Shown: positions 55,970 through 64,000 of the stretch, one piece after another | How the letters are laid out: the number at the start of each line of letters is the position of its first letter | Position numbering within the stretch: position 1 is the stretch's first letter | Source: Vanilla planifolia | Lineage: Eukaryota > Streptophyta > Magnoliopsida > Asparagales > Orchidaceae | Assembly (NCBI GenBank): GCA_023846275.1 | Contig: JAIUJO010000069.1 | Location: 2,325,242-2,389,241, forward strand | Length of the DNA: 64,000 nt | Reading direction: 5' to 3' | Made by a program: the position numbers and the translations under genes | Notes under the pieces: model-generated | The model's database searches: none | What the model was told of the DNA's origin: nothing | The model's input: only the letters and a program-made list of their open reading frames with translations

Positions 55970-56039
55970 CAGCGTCTCTCGTCAATCAATCTCCTGGAGA
56001 CTATAGACAGAACCAGTCCCATAAATCTCTAGCCAACGT

Positions 56040-56149
56040 GAGACACCCCTGCCACCCTCAGGCACGCAGGCCTACACACTTGGCTAGCCACGGCGAGACA
56101 CCCCTGCCACCCTCAGGCACGCAAGCCTACACTCATGGACCAGAAGAGA
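56040..56149. repeat. 55 bp tandem duplication inside the LTR
   Basis: GAGACACCCCTGCCACCCTC followed by AGGCACGCAGGCCTACAC starts at 56040. A near copy, with AAGCC for AGGCC, starts at 56095. It lies about 70 bases after the 50 bp duplication, so this part of the LTR is a hot spot of short tandem duplication. Confidence 0.85.
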
Positions 56150-56640
56150 TCGACTCAGCCACCGTCCCAAGAAGTCCTCTCCCAACAATTTCCATAGAAG
56201 CTCACGCCCCTACAGTCATTGCCAAGCTCTAACTCCAAGATTCGGCAACATGTGTCCAGATACAACAAGGCGCATACCAGTCCACATGTATATTGTGGAA
56301 GCTAAGTCTGTACCGCACAGTTACCTACCACAACTACCCTAAAACATCATATAGGGCCTATAGTATTCCAGTCAAATATGCCAATCCATGAAATATGCCA
56401 ACACTGAGTAAACTGACTCAATCCATGTCATTGCCATCCAAGCAACACAAACTGTACCAAAATTCTGACTATTCTGGTAGCACCCAAGTGTCACACTTCC
56501 TTCCAACTAATCCAGCTGCACTGAATTTATGGGTAATTTCCAACAGTCAATTTCAACTTGGCTACGTGATTTCCAAAAATCACCTCTTCCTCACTACAGG
56601 AAATTTTAAATTCCAAAATCAATTTCCGCCCTTATCCATT

Positions 56641-56736
56641 TTCCGAAATTCGGAATAAATTTCCGAATTTAAAATCCGCATATCTTTTTTCCGAAAATTC
56701 GGATTAATTTCCGAATTAATTTTTTTCTTCCGCTTC
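56641..56736. repeat. 48 bp tandem duplication carrying a TTCCGAAATTCGGA palindrome
   Basis: An imperfect palindrome TTCCGAAATTCGGA (56641-56654) recurs as TTCCGAAAATTCGGA (56689-56703). Each is followed by a TAA(A)TTTCCGAATT stretch, giving a period of about 48 bases. The inverted symmetry resembles a dimeric protein-binding site, but no factor can be named from the sequence. Confidence 0.75.
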
Positions 56737-56858
56737 TCTCTCATCCGCGCCGCACTTCCCCTGAACCGGTTCTCGTCGCAGGTTCGGAACCCTTACGCGC
56801 TGAGCCGAGAACCCCGCTGGCCGAAGTTAATAATCCGAATTCGGGCCGATTCTTAACA

Positions 56859-56866
56859 TATAAATA
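56859..56866 (+). promoter_or_regulatory. Candidate TATA box if the LTR reads on the plus strand
   Basis: TATAAATA matches the TATA-box consensus and lies in a short AT-rich stretch (about 56841-56900) between GC-richer parts of the LTR. It would be meaningful only if the element is oriented plus. TATATA-like words on the minus strand, for example around 57244, are equally available for the other orientation, so this is a weak call. Confidence 0.15.
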
Positions 56867-57399
56867 TTAATAATTAATATAATTATTCACTTAATAATCA
56901 GACTAATCCCTAATTAGCCCTAATTCATCCCCTTCCTTCGCCCGTCGCTCGCGAAATCCTAACCGTCGACTTTCCGAAAATCTCCGTTTTCCCCGTTGAT
57001 TTTCGGTGACCGAACGCAAGGGGACGCTAGCCTAAAGCTCGTACTAGCCTAAAAATTTCTTATAATCAAGTCGCGAAGCTAGATGTCCTTGCAAAAAATT
57101 TTCGCCGAAGTGTTGTCCGATCCGACTATGCCAATTCATGAAATTAAAATCATTCTAGCATTCAGATAACCTGAATAATGGCAATATGATAATATCAAAA
57201 CCTATGGCATGCTTCTATGCACAGAAATTCCAATTCGGCGGAATATATATGTATTCTTCTTCATAAAAAAAACCCTAAAATGCTAAAATCAATAAATTGC
57301 ATTAATCAATTCCAAAAACCCATATCATCATGCTCAAGTAGCTATTTGCAAAATAATCCATATTTTTAATTTGCTAAATAACTGATTTAAATCTGAATT

Positions 57400-57850
57400 T
57401 CCTACCCTTTGCTCGCCGGCGACGGTGAAGCTCGCACGCGATCAACCGCAGCTCCTCGCCGAACGAAACCAGTACCAAAATGCTCGCCTCTGTCCCGCGA
57501 ACCTCCGGTTACCAAAAGCCCCTTGGAAGGCTGCCGGAAAGTACCGCCGTTTGCAGCCAACACTTCGCCTCTAGCCGCCGTTCGAACCCTAACAGCCGAA
57601 GAGTTTAGGTTAAATACCCAGCTTAAACTGGTAATAACCCGTTAAGACCCATTAAGCGCCGGTTGACCTTCCAAAAACGCCGCTTAACACCCGATCAGCC
57701 GGTTAAATCTCCACCGCTGATCTCGCCCGTCCGATCTGCTTATCCGCGGCTTATCCAAACGCACGCGCAAACGCACCTCGGCGAACCGCCCCGCCTTTGC
57801 TGAACCGCTCCGGTCCGGTTCACGCGCGGTAAAAAAAACCAAATTCCGGT
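57400..57850. other. CpG-rich segment inside the LTR
   Basis: A stretch dense in CG dinucleotides (for example CTCGCCGGCGACGG, CTCGCACGCGATC and GGCGAACCGCCCCGCC). It contrasts strongly with the flanking satellite, where CG is scarce. A similar but shorter CG-dense patch lies at about 56740-57020. Retained CG in a repeat that would normally be methylated points to a recent insertion. An open frame at 57409-57645 runs through it on the plus strand but has no recognisable protein features. Confidence 0.7.
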
Positions 57851-58012
57851 TTTAAAAAAAAATCTCGGTTCTCCGAAAAATCCCCAGAAAATTTCAGAAA
57901 TTCCAATAGCCTCCAATTGAGTTCCTGGCTCATCCTACTGTCAATCTGAAATCATCCAAGCCACAATTGAATTATTGAAGATTAAACATATAATATTTTA
58001 CCGGATATAACA

Positions 58013-58017
58013 GGTAG
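58013..58017. repeat. Right 5 bp target-site duplication (GGTAG)
   Basis: An exact copy of 55016-55020 directly after the TAACA terminus. A five-base duplication is the size typical of plant LTR-retrotransposon integrases. Confidence 0.9.
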
Positions 58018-61000
58018 GCTAGGTTAGGCAAGGCTAGGCTATAGTAGAATAAATAAGAGTAGAGGAGACTAGGGTAAAGTAGAGTAGAGCAAGGTTAGGA
58101 TAGGTTAAGATAAAGTATAGTAGTGTAGAGTAGAGTAAAATAAAGTAGAGTAGAATAGAGAAGAGCATAACAAAGTAGAGCAGAGCAAAGAAGTGTAGAG
58201 TAATGCAAAGTAGAGCAGAGCATAGTAGAGAAAAACAGAGTAGATTAAAGCTAAGTTAGACTATGCTAAGCAAAGTAGGCTAGGCTAGAGTAGTGTAGAT
58301 TAGAGCTATGTTCAGCTTGGCTGGGCTAGGCTTGGTAAGAGTATAGTAAAGTGGTGTAAATTAGAGAAGAGTAAAATAAAGTAGAGTAGAGTAGAGCTAG
58401 GTTAGGCTAGGTTTGGCAATGCGAGGTTAGCCTATGATGAGCTATGCTAGTCTATAGTAGACTAGAGTAGAGCTAGGTTAGGCTAGGCTAGACAACAGCA
58501 CATTAGAGTTGAGCAAGGTAGAGTAGAGCAGACCAGAGTAGAACAGAGTAGAGTAGAGCAAAACAAGGTTTGGTTAGACAAGGCTAGGCTAAGCTAGGTT
58601 GGAGTAAAGTAGAGTAGAGTAGAGTAAGGCTAAGTTAGGCTAAGCCAAGCAAAGTGATTGAAGAGTAGAGTAGAGTAGAATAGAGTTAAATTGAGTAAAG
58701 TATAATAGTGTAGAGTAGAGCTAAGTTATGCTTGGCTAGGTTGGATAGGCTATGCTATGGTAGGCTAGGCTAGGCTAGGCTAAAGGAGAGTAGAGTAGAG
58801 TAGAGCAAGATTAGGGGAGGCTAAGTGAGGTAAGGATAGAATAGAATATAGTGCACCAGAGTAGAGTATAATTGAGTAGAGGAAAGTAGAGTAGAGTAAA
58901 ACAGAGAAGAGCAGAGAAGAGTAGAGTAGAGCAGAGTAAAGTAGAGTAGAGCATAACAAGATTGAGTAGATTAGGGTAGTACAAAGTAAAGCAGAGCTTG
59001 GTTAGGCTAAGCTTGGTTAAGGTATTATAGAATAGAGCAAAGTAGAGTAGAGTAGAGTAGAGTAGAGTTAGGCTAGGCTAGGATAAGCTAAGCATGGTTA
59101 GGCTAGGTTAGAGTAGAGTTGAGTAGAGTAGAGTAGAGCTAGGTTAGGTTTGGCTAGAGTAGGGTAGAGTAGCATAGAGTAGAGTATAGTAGAGCAGGGC
59201 AAAGTAGAGTAGAGTAGAACAGAGTAGAGTAGAGCAGAGCAAACTAGAATAGAGCAGAGCTAGGTTAGTCTAGGTTAGGCTAAGCCAGGCTAGAGTAGAG
59301 TAGAGTAGAGTAGAGAAGAAGAGAGCTAGGTTAAGTTAAAATAGAGTAGAGTATAATAGAGTTAAGTAGAGTAAAGCTAGGTTAGGCTATGCTAGGCTAG
59401 GCTAAGCATGGCTAGGTCAGGTTAGGCTAGGCTAGAGTAAAGTAGAGCAGAGTAGAGTAGAGTAGAGCAGAGTAATGAAGAGTAAATTATACTAGAGTAG
59501 AGTTGAGCAGGGCTGAGCAAAGCAGAGAAGAGCAAACTAGAGAGAATAGAGTTAAATAGAGCTAGGCTAGGCTAAACTAGGCTAGAGTAGAGTAGACAAG
59601 AGCAAGTTTTTGTTAGGCAAGGTTAGAGAAGAGTTGAGTAGAGTTGAGTATAGTGGAGTAGAGTAGAGTAGAGTAGAGAAGTACAGAGCATAGCATAGCA
59701 TAGTAGTGTAGAGCTAGGCTAGGTAAGGATATGGTTGACTAACCTAGGCTAGGCTAGAGTAGAGTAGAGGAGTTGAGTAGAGTAGAGCTATGTTTAGCTA
59801 GGCTATAATACATAATGGAGAAGAGTAGAGAAGAGAAAAGTAGAGTAGAGTAGAGTATAGCAGAGTAGAGAAGTGCAGAGCATAACATAGCACAACAGAG
59901 TAGAGTAGAGTTAGGTTAAGCTTGGCTAGTCTTGGTTAGGATTTGCTAGGCTAGGAAAGACAAGGCAAGGCTAGAGTAGAGAAGAGTAAAGTAGAGTGGA
60001 GTAAAGCTTGGTTAGGATAGGCAAGGTTATATTAGAGTAGAGTAGAGTACAGTACAGTAGAGTCGTGTATAGTAGAGTTAAGTTATTCTAGGCTAGGCTA
60101 GGTCAGGTTAGAGTAGGCTAGACTAGAGTAGAGTATAGTAAAGTAGAGCAGAGTAGAGTAGTGTAGTGTAGAGTAGTATAGCATAGAGTAGCGTAGAGCA
60201 GAGTAGAGTTAGGTTATGCTAAGGTAGGCTAGGATAGAGAAGAGTAGAGTAGAGTAAAGTAAGGTAGAGTATAGTAGAGCTAGGTTAGTTTAGGGTAGGC
60301 TAGGGTTGGCCAAGTTAGGCTAGACTAAGCTAGGTTTGAGAAGAGTAGAGTAGAGTAGAGTAAGATAAGGCTTGGCTCGTGTAGAGTAGAGTAGAGTTGA
60401 GTAAATTAGAATTGAGTAGAGTAGAGTAATTTAGAGAAGTGTAGAGTAGATTAGAGTAAAGCAGAGTAGAGTAGATAGGGTAGAGTAGAGAAGACGAGAC
60501 GAGATGAGAGGAAAGGAGAGGAGAAAATAGGAGAGGAAAGCTTGACAAAGCAGAGTAAAGAATAATAGAGTAGAGTAGAACATAGAAAAGTAGTGCAGAA
60601 CAAAGCAGAGTAGAGTGTAGTTGAGTAGAGTGGACAAGAGCATAGTAAAGAAGAGCAAAACAAAGTAGAAGAGAGGAAAGTAGAGTTAAAAAAGTAGAGC
60701 AAAGTAGAGTAGAGCAGAGCAGAGTAGCTCAGAGTAGAGATAGGTTAGGCCAGGCTAGGCTAGGCTAAACTAGGTTAAAGTAGAGTAGAATAGAGACGAG
60801 TAGAGTAGAGTCGAGTAGAGTGAAGTAGAGTAGAGTAAAGTAAAGTAGACCTATGTTATGCTAAGTTAGGCTAAAGTAGAGTAGAGCTAGGTTAGGTTAG
60901 GCCAAGCTAGAGTACAGTAAAGTAGAGTAGACTAAAGAAGAGTAGAGTAGAGTAGAGTAGACTAAAGCAGAGTAGAGCAGAGTAGAGCATAATAGAGAAG

Positions 61001-64000
61001 AGTATAGTAGAGAGCATAATATATTAGAATAGAGTAGAGCAATGCTGAATAGACTAGAGCAGAGCGAGGTTAGCCAGCTTAGGTTAGGCAAGGCAAGGCT
61101 AAAGTAGCATAGAGTGGAATAGAGTAGAGTATAGTAGAGTAGAGTAAAGCTTAGTTAGGATTGGCTAGGCTAGGCTTAGTTAGAGTAGAGTATAATAAAG
61201 TAGAGTAGAGCTAGGCTAGGCTAGATTAGGCTAGGTTATGCGAGGCTAGAGTAGAGTAAAGTGAAGTAGGGTAGAGTAGAGTAGAGTAGAGCAAGGTTTG
61301 GTTGGGCTAAGCTTGGCTACACTTTGCGAGGCTAGGGTAGGCAAGGCTAGGCTGGAGTAGAGTAGAGTAAAACAATGTTGAGTAGAGTAGAGCTCAGTTA
61401 GCCTAGGCAAGGTTAGGGAAAGTTAGGCAAAGCTATAGTAGAGAAAAGTAAAGTAGAGCAGAGTAGAGCAAAGAAGATCAGAGCAAAGAAAAACAGAGTA
61501 GAGTAGAGCAGAGCTGAGAAGAATAGAGCTAACTTAGGTTAGGCAAGGTTAGGCTAGGTTAGGCTAGGCTAGGCTAGGCTTAGGTAGAGTAGAGAAGAGC
61601 TTAGTAGAGTAGAGCAAAGTAGAGTAGTTTAGAGTAGAGCAAGGTTAGGCTATACTAAGCTATGGCTATGCTAAAGTATAGTAGAGCAGGGTAGAGCTAG
61701 GTTAGGCTAGGCTAGGGTAGAGTAGAGTAGAGTAGAGTAAAGCTTGGTTAGGCTAGGCTGGAGCACAGAGTAGAGTAGAGTAGAGCAAAATAGAGTAGAG
61801 TAGAGCAGAACAGAGTGGAGCAGAGTTGAGAAGAGCAAAGTGTAGTAGAGCATAGACAAGCAGAGTAGAGCAAGGTTAGGCTGAACTAGGCTGGGCTAGG
61901 CTAGGCTAGAGTAGAGCATACTATAACACAATAAAGTACAGCTAGGCAAGGCAAGGCTGGGGTAGGGTAGGCTAGCCATGCTAGGTAAGGCTAGGCTAGT
62001 GAATTGTATGATATTGTAGAGTATAGTAGAGCAGAGTTAGCTTAGGTTAGGCTACGCTAGGCTAGAGTAGAATAGAGTAGAGTGGAGTATAATAGAGTAG
62101 AGTATATTATAGTAAAGCGAAGTAGAGTAGAGTAGGGCAGAGCATATTAGAGTAGAGTAGAGGAGAGCTAAGTAGAGCAGGTAGAATAGAATAAAGTAGA
62201 GCAAAGTAGGGTAGAGCTAAGCTAAGTAAAAGAGTAGTGCAGAGCAATGCAGAGCTAAGTAGGGTAGATTAGAGTTGCATAAGGTTAGGTTAAGCTAAGC
62301 TAGGCTAGCTAGAGTACAGTAGAGTAGAGTAGACTAGACTAGATTAGAGTAGAGTAGAGTAGAGTAGAGTATAGTAGAGTAGTGTATGGTTAGGCTAGGC
62401 TAGGCTAGGTTAGGATAGGCTAGGCTAGAGTAGAGTAGAATGGAGTATGGTAGAGTAGAGTTAGGTTAGGCTAGGCTAGGATATAGTACATTAGAGTGGA
62501 GTAGAGTAGAGTAGAGTAAAGAAGAGCAGAGAAAAGAAGAGTAGTGCAGAGCTGAAAAGAGTAGAGTTGAGTAGAGTAGAGCAAGGTTAGGCTAGGCTGA
62601 CCTAGAATATGTTAGGCTAGAGTAATGTAGATTAGAGTTAGGTTTCGCTTGGTTAGGCTAGACTTTGTTAGAGTAGAGTAGAGTAGAGTAAAGAAGAGTA
62701 TAATAGAGTATAGTAGAGTAGAGTAGAGTAGAGCTTGATTAGACTAGGCTAGGCTAGGCTAAGTTAGGTTAGGCAAGGCTAGGCTAGGATGGGTTAGAGT
62801 AGTGTATAGTAGAGTGGGGAAGAGCTAGGTTAGGTTAGGCTTGGCTAGCTTAGGCCAATGTACAATAAAGTAAAGTAGAGTTGAGTATAATAGAGTAGAG
62901 CAAAGTAGAGTAGAGTGGAGTAGAGCAAAATAGGGTAGAGCTTTATAGAGCAGAGTAAAGAAGAGTTAGATTAGGCTAGCTAGAGTAGGCTAGGCTAAGC
63001 ATGGTTAGAGTAGAGTATAGTAGAGTAGAACAAGGTTAGCCTTTTCTAGCCTAGGTTAGGTTAGAGTAGAGTATAAAAGAGTAGAGTAGAGTAATGTAGA
63101 GTACAGTCTAGTAAAGTAGAGTAGAGTACAATATAGTAGAGTAGAGCAAGGTTTGGCAAGGCTAGGCTAGGGTAGGCTAAACAAGGTTAGGCTAGAGTAG
63201 AGTAGAGTAGGGCTCGATTAGGCTAGGCTTTGCTAGGCTCGAGTAGGGTATATTATAGTAGAGCAGAGCATAGTTGAGCAAAGCAGAGAAGAGCAAAGCA
63301 AAACAGAGCATGGTAGAGTTGCATAGGGCACATTAGAGTAGAACAGAGAAGAGTAAAGTATAGTAGAGTAGAGTAGAGTAGACTTAAGTTAGGTTAATTT
63401 AGGTTAGGCTAAGCTAGGTAGAGTAGAGTAGAGTAGATTAGGATAGAGTAGAATAGAGTAGAGTATAGCAAAATATAGTAGAGTATAGTAGATTAGAGTA
63501 GAGCTCAGTTAGGCTAGGCTAGGTTAAGCTAAGTTAGGCTAGGGTAGAGTGGAGTAGAGTAGAGTAAAGTAGAGTAGAAAAGTGTGGAGTAGAGCTCAGT
63601 TTGGTTAGCAAAGCTAAGCTAGGCTAGAATAGAGTAAAGTAGAGTAGAGTAGAGAAAAGTAGAGTAGTGTAAAGCAAAGTAGAGTAGTGTAGAGTAGAGT
63701 GGAGCAGAGATGAGGAAAGCAGAGTAGAGTAGAGCTAGGTTTGTTTAGGTTAGGCAAGGCTAGGCTAGGTTCGAGTGGTAGAGTAGAGTAGAGAATAATA
63801 AAGCTAGGTTACGATAGGTTAGGCAATGCTAGGTTAGAGTAGAGTAGAGTATAGTAGAGGAAAGTAGAGCAGAAGAGAGTAGAGTGTAGTAGTACAGAGT
63901 AGAACATAGCAAAGGAGAGCATAGTATAACAGAGTAGAGGTAGGTTAGGCTATGCTAGGCCAATCTAGGCTAAGCTAGGCAAGATTAGATTAGAGTAAAG
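58018..64000. repeat. Two-state pentanucleotide satellite (TAGAG / TAGGC), right part
   Basis: Six kilobases of the same satellite as 47584-55015, with the same strand, unit families and alternating blocks. The array was therefore continuous before the LTR inserted. Examples of the TAGGC state are TAGGCTAGGCTAGGCTAGGC near 58760 and AGGTTAGGCTAGGCTAGGC near 61560. Minus-strand open frames near 60330-60702 and 60897-61091 are Leu/Ser/Thr/Tyr repeat artefacts. The array continues past the right edge of the window. Confidence 0.95.
60506..60540. repeat. Purine-rich tract in the pentamer satellite
   Basis: Twenty-two purines (60506-60527), a single T, and twelve more purines. The local pattern is GAGAGGAAAGGAGAGG-like and loses the TAG at the start of each unit. 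It resembles the purine-rich patches at 51872-51888 and 53772-53790, so loss of the T in TAGAG has occurred at least three separate times. Confidence 0.7.

Larger units (their letters stand above)
55021..58012. mobile_element. Probable solo LTR (about 2.99 kb) of a plant LTR retrotransposon
   Basis: The segment begins TGTTACACCCCAG and ends CCGGATATAACA. It therefore has the canonical TG...CA ends with a 5 bp terminal inverted repeat TGTTA/TAACA, and it is flanked by a perfect GGTAG duplication. Composition is unique-sequence and unlike the satellite on both sides. I find no primer-binding site, polypurine tract, gag, protease, integrase or reverse transcriptase, and no second copy of the start sequence inside. 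A single recombined LTR is therefore the simplest reading. Long LTRs of this size and TGTTACACCCC-type ends occur among plant Ty3/gypsy elements, but I cannot assign a lineage. Orientation is unresolved: the reverse complement also starts TGTTATATCC and ends GGGGTGTAACA, both plausible. Short open frames inside (55366-55605, 56395-56658, 57409-57645) show no recognisable protein. A non-autonomous large element is an alternative. Confidence 0.85.

Noticed and set aside
55711..56022. Minus-strand open frame of about 103 codons inside the LTR (and plus-strand 55366-55605, 55921-56232, 56395-56658, 57409-57645)
   Set aside because: No gag, protease or polymerase motifs. The minus frame crosses the 50 bp tandem duplication and duplicates peptide accordingly. 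These are best treated as chance frames.
47584..64000. Telomere-like repeats (TTAGG, single TTTAGGG near 60285)
   Set aside because: TTAGG words occur only inside mixed TAGGC clusters and TTTAGGG is isolated. There is no tandem telomeric run, so this is not an interstitial telomere.

Overview
This window looks like pericentromeric-type or other constitutive heterochromatin from a land plant with a repeat-rich genome. I see no protein-coding gene, tRNA, rRNA or other functional RNA in its 64 kb. The plant assignment is an inference. It rests on a roughly 3 kb LTR unit with TGTTA...TAACA termini and a perfect 5 bp target duplication, and on an AT-rich interspersed segment whose central motif recalls plant retroelement-derived sequence. 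I cannot name the species.

Layout. (1) Positions 1-2630 are a degenerate array made mostly of CA, TG and TA steps, with the A+C-rich strand on top. (2) At 2616-2649 a near-perfect short hairpin marks an abrupt polarity flip. (3) From 2635 to about 30660 the same kind of array continues with the T+G-rich strand on top. It carries local microsatellites and minisatellites, notably a roughly 100 bp (TA)n tract joined to (TG)n at 28033-28168. (4) About 30661-32080 is an AT-rich, non-repetitive 1.4 kb island, probably an old inserted transposable-element piece. (5) From about 32081 to 47583 the TG-rich array resumes in the same polarity. (6) At about 47584 it changes abruptly into an unrelated pentanucleotide satellite. 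That satellite alternates TAGAG-type and TAGGC/TTAGG-type 5-mers and runs to the end of the window. (7) The satellite is interrupted once, at 55021-58012, by a probable solo LTR with 5 bp GGTAG duplications.

Open reading frames are abundant in the TG/CA array (Cys/Val/Met-rich on one strand, His/Thr-rich on the other) and in the pentamer array (Leu/Ser/Tyr/Thr-rich). They are by-products of short-period repeats that rarely form stop codons, so I annotate none as genes.

The points most worth follow-up are the polarity switch on a hairpin, the scale of two juxtaposed degenerate short-period arrays that both place G-rich sequence on the same strand, the two-state pentamer architecture with a recurrent one-base register slip, and the apparently young solo LTR. 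I found no multi-gene system. Any novelty here lies in repeat organisation.
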